This document shows, piece after piece, positions 24,136 to 34,624 of a stretch of 64,000 nt of DNA. Below the pieces are notes generated by a model. It worked only from the letters and a program-made list of their open reading frames with translations, searched no databases and was not told the DNA's origin. Source of the DNA: Manihot esculenta (lineage: Eukaryota; Streptophyta; Magnoliopsida; Malpighiales; Euphorbiaceae); contig NC_035163.2 of assembly GCF_001659605.2 (NCBI RefSeq), positions 31,708,158 through 31,772,157 on the forward strand. Direction: 5' to 3'. A program made the translations under genes and the position numbers. Position 1 is the first letter of the stretch, and each line of letters opens with the position of its first letter.

Positions 24136-24737
24136 TAATACTCGAATTTTTTAAAAAGGCTCAAAACTTTTGGATTGAAATAGAGAGATCAGACGACCAA
24201 TAGTCGACCTGCCAAAAGGAAAGGTCGATCTGTCTGATGGAAGCAGGCTTGATGAAAGAAGAGCTGGAGTCCTTGAAAGCTAAGAATATACAATTTTTTT
24301 AAAGTGTTCGGAACGTCTAAGAGGATTAAGAGGAACGATGATATTTTGTTTACCCAGCTTCATTTAAAAGAACTGAAGAGCTTTTTAGTCTTTTACATGG
24401 GGGCCAAGATAGTTGAATATGTTATTTAAGGAACAAACGTTCCTCTATTTTTAGCGTGAAAAGGTGTGCAAAGAGAAAAGGCGCCAAGATTGTTTTTTCC
24501 GCAATTGTTGATTTGTAATCGAGTTTGTGCTTGTATGGTTGTTCTCTTTTCTGTAACTCATCGTGAATAAAGGATTTCCTTTTATATGACGTAGGATAAT
24601 CCCTAAAAGATCGATCCGAACTCATAAATCTCACTGTGTTTTCTTCTTCTCAGTTTTTCTTTCTTTTCTTTTTTTTTTTATCCTGTTTCTGTTACCTCGC
24701 TCACTGGAAATCAGAGTTTAAGCCTCAAGCAACAACA
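24136..24737 (+). repeat. Copia 5' LTR
   Basis: About 602 bp; the start is placed by alignment with the 3' LTR (TAATACTCGAATT against TGATGCTTGAATT, so the canonical TG is mutated) and the end at CAACAACA before the primer-binding remnant. Shared blocks include GAGGATTAAGAGGAACGA and TTCATTTAAAAGAACTGA-like stretches. Confidence 0.75.
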
Positions 24738-24829
24738 AATAGTATTAAAGCATGGTTTGTCAGCAAGGAGGTTCGTCACCAGTCAATTTTCTTGAAGCCT
24801 AGTTGAGAAAGGAATGGCGTGATAATGTA

Positions 24830-24923
24830 GAAACTTGATGTTGAGAAGTTTGATGGGATAGGAGATTTCATGCTTTAGAAAGAAAAGATTGAGATAAGTC
24901 TTGAGATCATGGGGCTGCAAGAT
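24830..24923 (+). pseudogene. Copia gag N-terminal fragment
   Basis: Reads LDVEKFDGIGDFM, then KEKIEISLEIMGLQD with one stop, matching the start of TNT1-like gag proteins. It is cut at 24923 by the solo Tekay LTR and resumes at 27006. Confidence 0.75.
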
Positions 24924-27005
24924 TGTAACGACCCGAAAATCGGACCGCTACCGGCGCTAGGATCCAGGTCGACTTAAGGTCGCCGGGACCCGTAGCAAAC
25001 CTGCTATACTCTCTGTGTACCTGTAAAATCCCATACATGATGCTGTAAAAACATAAAACTGATACTCTGAACCAAGGCTCAACCTGTGCATGCACTATCT
25101 CTGTACTATAAAACCCCTTACTAGAGCTTGCTCTAGACGGGTTCAACTCTCTGTTAAGCCTGGTTTTGCAACATACTGATAAAAACATTCATAAAGAGAC
25201 CATGTATACAAAAAGGATTTACAACATGGGTCAAGCACAATACTCTACACTATACCATACTAAACCATTTCTTTACAAAATTACATGTCCACACTATGCT
25301 ATTACAACATTCTTTACTCTTCCTGTACCCTGCTGACTTCCCTCTGACTCTGATCCTGCAAGACTGGGGTTAAAGGAGAGGGATGAGCTATACTAGCCCA
25401 GTGAGTAGAACAGATAAAACATGTTGATAAAACATGTTAATAAAACATGCTCACATGGAATGCATCACATCACAAGTAAATCACCCATCTCAGACGGACA
25501 GATTCAAAATTCCCTCTGTTCTGTGCCCGGCCCGCGAAGGAGCTACTCAGGACTTCTCTACGCACCCTATGGTGCTCTATGCCCGGCCCTCTCAGGGCTC
25601 CTTAGGACTTTACTCGGAGGGCTAGTGAATCCAAAACTATGTCCGATCCGTACAAGCATAGATAATGCAATGCGTCACATTAGTGTATTCTAGTGCACTC
25701 AACCTATTACATATGATGCATGGAATATGCTCAAAGCATTTACTTTCTCAATTTAAAACATGAAGTTTAGTTCCACTCACCTCTGGCTGACTCTGAGCTG
25801 ACTTTGGAAACTCTGAAGCAGTGCTCACTGCTGACCTCTTAGGTTCCTCTGGTCCGTTCCTACACAAATGGACTTAAATGAGGGACCAAACTAATTCAAG
25901 AACAACTCTAAGAAACTCCCCAAAACCCCCCCTAAAACATCCTAAAAGAATCAAGAAAAACATGCAAAAGAAGGCTGGACATGGCACTTTCGGCGGCAGG
26001 TTCGGCGGCTGAAAGTCCCTTCCAGAGACGAAACTCAAGCACTTTCGGCGGCACTTCGGCTGCCGAAAGTCCTCTTCAGAGACGAAAGTCCCTAACCTTC
26101 GGCGGCGCCTTCGGCAGCCGAAACCCTCCTCTAGAGCCGAAAGTCCAAACTTTCGGGGGCAAGCTTGGGCAAGCTTAGGCAGCCGAAACCACCTCCTTAG
26201 CATGTTCGACGGCCGAACCTTCTTTCGGCTGCAGAAACTGGATTCTCCAGTAAAGCAGAAACGTGTTCTACTTCATGCAAACCAACCCAAACTTCACTCA
26301 AACATGCAACCAACAAATTCTCAACCTGCATATACTCAAGTATAGGCACAAAGGGGTCCAAAACGAACTTAAAACCCCAACAAACTATACAACTAAACAC
26401 ATAAGCATGCTTTGACCACAAATCAACCAAAACCTCAACTTACCCTACACATGCATCTCTACCCAAACACTTCATAAAACCTTCATAAAACATGAAAAGA
26501 AGTTCAGGATCTTCACTTACCTCTTACAAACAAGAAGATAAACGATCCCAACGTGGAGATATGGAAAAACTCTCCCTCAAAGTCTCCAACTTCAAAACTT
26601 TTGGTTGATTTGCTCAAAAGCTTCAAACAACATAAAACCCATCAAAACTTTGCAAGATTTGAAGAAAACATGAAAATCACCCAAGGAAGAGCATGATCTC
26701 ACCTCTGTCTGTGAATGGAAAGAAAATCTTATCCATTCACCGACCTAGGGCCTTTTATAGGTGGCTGGCCAGACCACCTTCGGCGGCCTAACGTGAAACC
26801 CAAACTCATGCATGTTCGGCGGCCGAAACTCACCTTCGGCGGCCGAACCTTGCATTTCTTCCTTGGCTCTTTTCTTGTACGTAAAACATGAAAACATACT
26901 AAAATCCTTTACCAAAACATGAAGCTTACCCTTCTAGAGGAACCCGACATCCGAGATTCCACCGGAAAGTAGAATTCCGATGCCGGACTCTAGCCGGGTA
27001 TTACA
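24924..27005 (-). mobile_element. Solo Tekay-type LTR in copia gag (TSD AAGAT)
   Basis: A 2082-bp LTR in minus orientation. On the plus strand it starts TGTAACGACCCG and ends GCCGGGTATTACA; 5-bp duplications AAGAT lie at 24919-24923 and 27006-27010. On the minus strand: palindrome pair TTCGGCGGCCGAA at 26815 and 26835 (20 bp apart), TATAAAA (plus 26753-26759), splice donor AG|GTAAGT (plus about 26521). More diverged than the other LTRs, so it may be a different subfamily or older. Copia gag reads in frame across the insertion once it is removed. Confidence 0.93.
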
Positions 27006-27779
27006 AAGATGCTCTTAATGATGATCCAGAAATATGGAATCTTGAGGAAGAAAATGAATCAAAGAAATCCATAACTTCAGTCCAGAAAAGAATTCTTTCT
27101 TTAACTCCTGAAACCTTAGAATCTTCTAGAGCTGCTTTAATCATCACCTTGAATCAAAAAGCAAGATCAAAAGAGAAAGAGATTGAGGAGCCTGTCAAAT
27201 AGTCAAGAAGAGAAAGGAGTAAAAAGGCTAGAAACTTGATAGTTCTGTGTTTCTCGGATTAGATTCTCAGAAAAGTGATATATAAGAAGAGTGCTTTTGG
27301 GATCTGAAGGCTTTTAGAGAAACTCTACCTGAAACAATCTTTACTTAACAGAATGCACCTGATGTATAGGGTTTCAGGCTTCAAGATGGATGAGGGCAAG
27401 ACCATTGAGGAGAACTTGGACATTTTCCATAAGATGATGTCCGATTTGCAGAATCTACACGTCAAGGTGGAGGATGAATTTCAAGTAATGTATCCGTTGA
27501 ATTCTTTGCCTCCTCCTTATAAACAGTTAAGGGAGATTCTGAAGTATTTAAGAACGAGTATCATGACTAAAGAGGTGAAGGCCACAGCAAGGTCCAAAGA
27601 AGTAGAACTCAATGCTCAGAAGGGTACAAGAAATCAGGGTGAAGGTTTAGTAGTAAAGGGAAGATTTGAGTATAGAGACAATAAGAACAGTGACAAGAAC
27701 AAATCGAGAGCAAAATCGAAGTCTAAAAGCAAAGCAGAATGCTGGCATTGTGGCAAGTAGGTCATTTTAAGAAGGACTA
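27006..27779 (+). pseudogene. Copia gag main body with broken zinc knuckle
   Basis: Continues gag with DALNDDPEIWNLEEENESKK, then the frame 27353-27760 (GKTIEENLDIFHKMMSDLQN, SLPPPYKQLREILKYLR). It ends in CWHCGK, the first half of the CCHC knuckle; the second half (GHFKKDY) is one base out of frame. A stop also separates the two parts of gag near 27200. The full Tekay element inserted directly after this knuckle. Confidence 0.82.
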
Positions 27780-30067
27780 TGTAACGACCCGTAAATCGGA
27801 CCGCTATCGGCGCTAGGATCCAGGTCGGCATAAGGCAGCCGGGACCCGTAGCAAGCCTAACATTCAACCTGTGAACCTACTTAATCCCATACATGATCAA
27901 CAACATACATAAACATTAAAACTTTTCTTTCATTCATTCTCTCATACACCAAACTCAACCTGTGCATGCACTGAACATAAACATAACCATAAACATTGAC
28001 CCCTCTTTGGGATCCCATCAATGCCCCAATGGGTGACATAACATGTGTTGAGTTAGTTTACATAAACATCATAAAACATCTAAGATCATGTATTAAAAGG
28101 GATAGCAACATTCTATGGTCAAGCACACCTCTAACATCCATGAACATCATTATATTATATTTCTATACTGTACTTATACATGATTGTACTAAACATAATA
28201 TCTCAACATTATTCATGTCCACACTATCTATTACATAACCAAGACTTCATTACTCTTGCTGACCTCCTGGTCTACCCTGTACCTGCAAACCTGGGGGTTT
28301 AGGGAGAGGGGTGAGCTACTAGAGCCCAGTGAGCAGAATAATAAAACATTTATATTAAAGGTTCATGCTTTCATGGAATGCATCACATCACAACTAATCA
28401 TATCAAGGATGAACTTGTCACCACTTAGCCCTCTACATTATCCAACTATGCCAGGGGCGTAGTGCAGGCCACACCTGGTCTTCCTCTTATACATAACATA
28501 TCATACATGACCAACTGTGCCGGGGGCGTAGTGCAGGCCACACCCGGTCTTTCTCTTACATAGTGCCAGGGGCGTAGTGCATGCCACACCTGGACTTCCA
28601 TATCATATCATCATGTCATAGCATATGAGGGCTAATGGATCATTCAACATTCATCCACATCAACCACATTTTATGCAATGCAACATATTCGTGAATTCTA
28701 ATGCATACACCCTAATATATATCACATGGCATTCATGATGCGTGAGTCATGCTGAACTTTCATTTCATTTCTCAATTTAAAACATTAAGTTTAGTTCCAC
28801 TCACCTCTGGCTGAAGCTCTACTGACTCTGAAGCGACTGACTCACTGCTGGGGCCCTCGGTTCCTCGTGTCCGAACCTACACAGGTGGACTCAAATGAGG
28901 GACCAAACATCTATGATCATAACTCTAAAATACTCCCCAAAAACCCCCTAAAACACCTTGAAACAATCACATAAATCATGCAAAGGAGGGCTGGACAAGG
29001 CACTTTCGGCGGCCGAAAGGCCCTCCAGAGACGAAAGTCATGCACCTTCGGCGGCACTTTCGGCGGCCAAAGGTTCCCTCCAGAGACGAAACTCATGCAT
29101 GTTCGGCGGCACCTTCGGCGGCCGAAAGTCCCTTCCAGAGCCGAAAGTCATCTTTCGGGGGCAGGGTTCGGCAGCCAATTCATGCTACCACAGGCAGGTT
29201 CGGCGGCCGAAAGAACCTTCGGCTGCCGAACCTGGTTTCTCCCAAAAGGGCAGAAACTCAGCTCAACATGTATAAACACCTCCCAACACATTCCATCATG
29301 CATTCTCCTATTCTACAACATGCATACAAGCTCCTAGGGGCTTCAAACTATCCTAAACCCCATCTACAACACATCAAACAACCCACATTGTTCATAAACA
29401 TAAACTCAAAAACATAACCATAACCTATCATGCATTTCTACCCCATAGATCTTCATAAAACTAGTTTAAAACATGCAAGAAAGGTTGGATCTAAGCTTAC
29501 CTCTTGAAGATCGAGAGGACAGACGATCCTAGCTTGGAGGTAGGGAGAAATCCACTCTTTGGTCTCCAAGCTTCCAAACTTGCTCTTTTTGCTCAAATCT
29601 CTTCAAATCAACATAAAGCTTGTTAAAACATGAAAGATCGGAGGAAAAACATCAAAAACGAACCAAAGGAGAGCATGAACTCAACGTGGCCGAAAATGGG
29701 GAGAAAACTCGCCCGTTTCGGCCATGGAGCTCTTATATAGGGCTGGCAGACCACCTTTCGGCAGCCGAACGTGCCCCCACATCTCATGCAAGTTCGGCGG
29801 CCGAACATGAGGTTCGGCGACTGAACCTTTGAGATTTTCGGAAGCCTAATTTGCCTCCCTAAACCATCCAATGTTCGGCGGCCGACCTAGAGGTTCGGCG
29901 GCCGAACCTGGAAATGCCTCCTTGGTCTTTTTCATTTAAAAACTCAATTCCTTTTTGCTTAAATTCATAAAATACGTTAAAACATTTTATAAAAACATGA
30001 TTTTACCCTTCTAGAAGTTTCCGACATTCGAGATTCCACCGGACGGTAGAAATTCCGATACCAGAGT
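27780..30067 (-). repeat. 3' LTR of the full Tekay element, main part
   Basis: 2288 bp; the final 16 bp lie at 36975-36990 beyond the nested element. It has the minus-strand TATATAA at 29733-29739, a palindrome pair at about 29874 and 29894, splice donor near 29501, and three CCAGG...CCTGG dyad repeats at about 28450-28595. Its outer end has drifted from TATTACA to TATTATA (36984-36990). Confidence 0.92.
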
Positions 30068-32412
30068 TGTAATACCCGGCTAGAATCCGGCATCGGGATT
30101 CCTGCCTTCCGGCGGAATCTAAGGTGTTGGATCTCTCTAGAAGGGGTAAAATGTGTTTTCTAAAATGTTTTCACATGATTTCATGGTTTTAAAAGGAAAG
30201 AGAATTGAGTTTTGAAGGGAAAAGACCAAGGAGGCAATTGCCAGGTTCGGCCGCCGAAAGTGGAGTTCGGCCGCCGAACATGGGAAGGCTTCGGGAGCGC
30301 CTTTGGCCTCCGAAAGTCTTGTTTAAACGAGCCAAGGTTCGGCCGCCGAAAGTCAAGTTCGGCCGCCGAACATGCATGAGTTTAGGGGGCACGTTAGGCT
30401 GCCGAAGGTCTTCGACCAGGCCACCTATAAAAGGCCCTCAGATCGGAAATGGGTGAGTTTTCTCCCCATTCTCGAGCTCAGGTGAGTTTATGCCTTCCTT
30501 TGGTCGTTTTCGTGTTTTCTCTACCCATCTCTCAAGTTTTTCATGATTTCTACCTTTGTGTTTGAAGATTTAAAGCTTAAAAGGAGTTTTGGGAGCTTGG
30601 AGCTTTTGGAGCTTGGATTCTCCATACCTCCGAGTTAGAGATCACGCAACCCTCGATCTTCAAGAGGTAAGTGTAGATCTATGCTTCCTTTTATGTTTTA
30701 ATGAGTTTTAAGTAAGTTTATTGGAGTTTTGAATGGGTAGAATGGCATGTTTAGGTTTATGTGGGTTTTATACCCAGTGTATGTTATGTGATGTTTGTGT
30801 TGAGGAGTTTATGTTAGTTTATGCTCCTTTATGCTTGTGGGAGTGAGTATGCATGTTGGGAGAGAGTATGTAAGGATTTGGGTATGTTGAGTTTGGTTTT
30901 TTGGCTTGGCAGAATCGGACCTGTCGTCCAGAGGGGACCAGGTTCGGCCGCCGAAAGGAGTTTCGGCCGCCGAACCTGCATGGGAGGCAGTCTTTAGGCT
31001 GCCGAATGTGCCCCCGAAGGAGGGACTTTCGTTTCTGTCCTAGGGTTTCGGCCGCCGAACCTGCCGCCGAACCTACCCGAGTTTCGTCTCTGGAAGGGAC
31101 TTTCGGCCGCCGAAGGTGCCGCCGAAAGTGCCCTGTCCAGCCGTTTCTTGGGTGTTTTCCATGCATGATTAAGTGATGTTTAGAGGGGTTTTTGGGGAGT
31201 TGTTTATGAGTTGTTAGAATGTGTTTGGCACCTCATTCGAGTCCACCTGTGTAGGATCGGACCCGAGGGACCGAGGAGGCCAGTAATGCTAGCAGTTGCA
31301 GAGTCAGTCAGCGTCTGCCAGGATGTGAGTAGAACTAAACTTAATCTTTTATGCACAAAATCTAATGCCTAAAGCATGTTCATGCATCATGATTATATGT
31401 AGTAGGTTGATTGCACTAGTTTCACGAATATGACGCATTGCATTATTTGATGTTGATAGAGGAAGGGTGGACCGAGGCGACTTCAATAGCCCATATCTGT
31501 CACGAGTCTTGTCTTAGTCCTTTGAGAGCCGGACAAGTACATGTAGGAAAGTCCATGTGAGCTCTCTGTGGATCAGACACCATGTCATGTATGTTACAGG
31601 CCTTTGTGAGCTCCTATGGGGGAGCCGGGCACCGACAGAGGGATTTTTGATGTCATGTCCATCCTCTGAGAGGAAAGATGCATGCAAAAAGACAGACTCT
31701 CAGAAACCAGGGTCCGTGGGGAATAAATATTGCATGAGCCCCGAGACGGACAAGTTATGTGATTTACTTGTGTTATGACGCATTTCATGAAAGCATGTAA
31801 TTAATGAACTGTTTTCTCTGTTTCTACTCACTGGGCTTTTTAGCTCATCCCTTTCCCCTAACCCCAGTGTTGCAGGTTGAGTCAGAGTTCAGAGGCAGCA
31901 GGGTAAAGTCAAGGCTAAGTTAAGTTATGTATGTAATAGTTTATGTTTTGTAGCAGTTTAGTAGTTTTAGAAGTGGACATGTAATATAAGATGATGTAAT
32001 GTAATTTGAGATAATGTATGTAGCTGATAGTAGAGTTAATGTTTATGGATTAGAGTGTGCTTGGCCCTATAGACTGGTTAATCCCTGTTGACGCATGATT
32101 ATGAAATGTTTTTATGTTGAGTTGAGAACCAGGCTTGATGTATGTAATGATGACCCAGCTAGAGCATTTGATGATGACTCTAGCATGGGAAAGTTTATGT
32201 TCACAGTTATGTTGCAACTTACGAATCAAGCTTGGTGTATGTTCAGATTTCAGGTTTCATGTTAAAGTTTTTAATCATGTATGGGATTTGACCAGGTAAT
32301 AGTATGTATGTTTGGCTTGCTACGGGTCCCGGCGGCCTTAAGCCGATCTGGATCCTAGCGCCGGTGGCGGTTCGGGCCGTTACAGAGGGGTATCGGTTTC
32401 CGGGCTGTTACA
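30068..32412 (+). repeat. 5' LTR of the nested element
   Basis: 2345 bp, TGTAATACCCGG to GGGCTGTTACA. Eight exact TTCGGCCGCCGAA palindromes: 30246, 30266, 30338, 30358, 30943, 30962, 31047 and 31102. The first three pairs are 19-20 bp apart. TATAAAA at 30426-30432 is the likely promoter, with transcription starting about 30 bp downstream. Splice-donor-like AG|GTAAGT lies at 30667. The last 50 bp contain a duplicated terminus (GTTACAGAGG then CTGTTACA). Confidence 0.95.
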
Positions 32413-32415
32413 GAA

Positions 32416-32427
32416 TGGTATCAGAGC
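32416..32427 (+). other. Primer-binding site for initiator methionine tRNA (nested element)
   Basis: TGGTATCAGAGC, three bases inside the 5' LTR. This 12-base sequence is the usual plant retrotransposon site complementary to the 3' end of initiator tRNA-Met. Confidence 0.92.
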
Positions 32428-32701
32428 TTTGGGCCTCGAGAGTACGGTGTCTTGCACATCGGAAAGAGGTTGGCTTAGAGGTCATAGAAGGGCAAGCACA
32501 ATAAGAAAGATCAAGAGTACAATCATGTCCACTAGGATAGGATGTTGAGTCCTGTCTTGCTATGATGATGTGATATGCCATGATTTCATGCATGTGCATA
32601 AATGCTATGTATGTATGATGTAGGTTCATGTGTTTCCACATGGACCGTATGATGCTAATGATGGATTGTATGCTTGTGTGTTGTTCTTCAGAGGAGCCAG
32701 A

Positions 32702-33505
32702 ATGCGAGGTGCTCGTCGATCTGTGGAATCGACTGGAGTTCCATCTGAGAGGGAAGGTATGGACACCTTTCCCCCTGCTCTGCCAAGAGCGCAGTCTTGG
32801 GGAGTTAGCAGATGGGAAACATCAAGGGACCCTGGAAGGTCTTTTGATGCAAGCAGAGAAGCGATGGCTCCAAGAAGGATGTCAGCTAGTATGAGGGAAG
32901 TAGAGTCAGATGTTCAGAGGAGGGATGTCAGTATGGGAGTCAGAGTACCTGAAGAAGGTATGGGAGATTCTCAGGAGGATGCTCAGACTCAGGATTCTAG
33001 GATTTCAGGTTCAGGAGGGATTGATCCCTCCACTCTGAGTACAGCTGCCACGAGAGGTAAGAAATGGAAGAGAGGTCTCAGGAAGTCGCAGAAGAAGTTT
33101 TGGCAGAATCTGAAGGCTAGTTTGGGTTTTGGTGGTTCAAGCTCTGGCTCGGGCAGTTCAAGGTGCTTGAGGTGCGGAAGGCCGCACAAAGGAGCCTGTC
33201 GGGTTGGAACGACAGCTTGTTTTAGGTGTGGACAGGAAGGACACATAGCACGTGAGTGTCCCACTGCGCCCAGGTTGGCTCTGTCCCAGCAAGCAGTTTC
33301 AGGTAGATTAGCTCAGCCAGTAGCTCCAGCCATAGTTCAGGTTAGTGATCGAGGCAGAGGAAGAGGGTCAGTCCCTCATTCTTCAGGTTCCCGTGGAGAA
33401 GGTCCGTCAGCTCCAGCTCGGATCTTCACCCAAGCTCAGCAAGAGGCAGACACATCGAACATGGTGGTGCCAGGTATGCTCACTTTTGAATGTTCTGATG
33501 TGTAA
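32702..33505 (+). CDS. Gag-like protein lacking the capsid domain, with zinc knuckles (nested element)
   Basis: An open frame of 267 residues from the ATG matching the gag start of the full element (MRGARRS here, MRGTRRS there). An in-frame ATG at 32630 would add 24 residues but has no counterpart in gag homology. It contains the charged N-terminal part, then jumps from GMGDSQEDAQTQ directly to the basic linker KKWKRGLRKSQKKFWQNLK and the knuckle region CLRCGRPHKGAC, CFRCGQEGHIAREC. The full element has about 270 more residues here (proline/tyrosine-rich segment plus capsid with SWEEFANEFAGWAFPDS). The gap keeps the frame. The product could bind RNA but should not form particles by itself. 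Open state fits recent mobility; whether the protein is made is unknown. Confidence 0.82.
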   Translation: MRGARRSVESTGVPSEREGMDTFPPALPRAQSWGVSRWETSRDPGRSFDASREAMAPRRMSASMREVESDVQRRDVSMGVRVPEEGMGDSQEDAQTQDSRISGSGGIDPSTLSTAATRGKKWKRGLRKSQKKFWQNLKASLGFGGSSSGSGSSRCLRCGRPHKGACRVGTTACFRCGQEGHIARECPTAPRLALSQQAVSGRLAQPVAPAIVQVSDRGRGRGSVPHSSGSRGEGPSAPARIFTQAQQEADTSNMVVPGMLTFECSDV

Positions 33506-34606
33506 GTTTTTGTGAACCCTAGTGTTTTTCTCTTTCTTTAGTTGCTCTAGGAGCCGTCGAGAGGTTGAGTTGATAACTTCTGGGCTAAAGTGTTCTTTTT
33601 GGGTCAGTAGACTCAATTGTGATCCATCTGTGGCAGAGTCAGTCTGCCGGTCCAGTTCTGTGTCAGTTGGGAGTAGATGCCTTCCACTCGACTTTGAGGT
33701 CCTAGACTTGATTGTCTGGACGTCAATCGAGGGATGGATTTGGTTTTTCTACTCGTGGTGCTATCTTGGTCTGCAGAAACAAGGTAGTCAGATTTAGAGG
33801 ACAGGATGGGTCAAAGATTTTCTTCTGAGGGGACACAGTAGGGGTGCCTAGAGGTTTGATGTCAGCCTGTAAGGTTCGTAGGGTGCGTAGGAGGGGTTGT
33901 CAGAGGGTCCTAGCTCTTGTTTGAGAGTTCAGCAGTCAGGTCGGGGAACCAGCCTCAGTGCCAGTTGTTCGAGAGAATTCTTAGATGTCTTCCCAGGCGA
34001 GTTGTCAGGTTTACCATCTGTCAGGGAGTTAGAGTTTGGTATAGGAGTGGTGTCTGGACGCAGAACCATTTCTACCCTTCCCTATAGGATGGCGCCTGCA
34101 TAGAGAGAGGTAGCAGTAGAGTAGAGGCGAGACTTGGTAGACAAGGGGTTTTGTCCGACCTAGTACCTCACTCTGGATTGCTCCAGTATGGTTGTGGGAA
34201 ATGAAGGATGAATCCTTGAGACTTTGTAACGACTGTAAGCGGTTAAACAAGGTCACTACCAAGGGCAGGTATTCCCATGTAGGATGGATGATCTATTGGG
34301 ACAGCTAGTAGGAGCTGTTTGTTTTCCCAGATAGATTTGAAATTCGGGTACTACCTGTGAGAGTTAGAGTTAGTTTTGGGTTAGTAGTGAGAAGAAGCCA
34401 GTTAGTAAAGATGAGAAGAGACGAGTAAGAGTAGAGAAGGAGGAAGATAGAGAAGGATCAGAGTAGCGCAGCAGAAGCTCGTGGAGTTTAGGAACCTGGG
34501 AGTTCTTACTCCAGCGTTTGGTGTCTCTCTTTGGAGAGAAGCTTTAGGATTCGCTTGCTTGCTTGCATGCTTGTGTTTGTTGTTTTAACATTCGGGGACG
34601 AATGTT
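33506..34606 (+). pseudogene. Decayed pol stub of the nested element
   Basis: Follows gag after a stop. Recognisable traces: protease region with SRRLNCDPSVAESVC-like text, the linker PASVPVVRE, and an RT start near 34130-34340 (LVDKGF, RMDDLLGQLVGAVCF), in several frames with many stops. Sequence then passes to a short unrelated stretch and the polypurine tract; most RT, all RNase H and integrase are missing. So the deletion and decay came before the last transposition, given the matching LTRs. Confidence 0.82.
34587..34606 (+). other. Perfect hairpin before the polypurine tract (nested element)
   Basis: AACATTCG-GGGA-CGAATGTT: an 8-bp perfect stem with a 4-base loop, ending a few bases before TAAGGGGGGTAGAA and the 3' LTR. 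The same structure exists in the full element at 37007-37026. Confidence 0.85.
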
Positions 34607-34624
34607 TTTGTAAGGGGGGTAGAA

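Noticed and set aside
24100..24140. Target-site duplication for the copia element
   Set aside because: The bases left of 24136 (AGGGC) and right of 48339 (AGTAT) do not match, so no TSD is claimed; the ends may have mutated or be slightly misplaced.
28440..28600. Regularly spaced repeats that might suggest a CRISPR-like array
   Set aside because: Only three units, inside a plant LTR and repeated in its partner LTR; explained as LTR dyad repeats.
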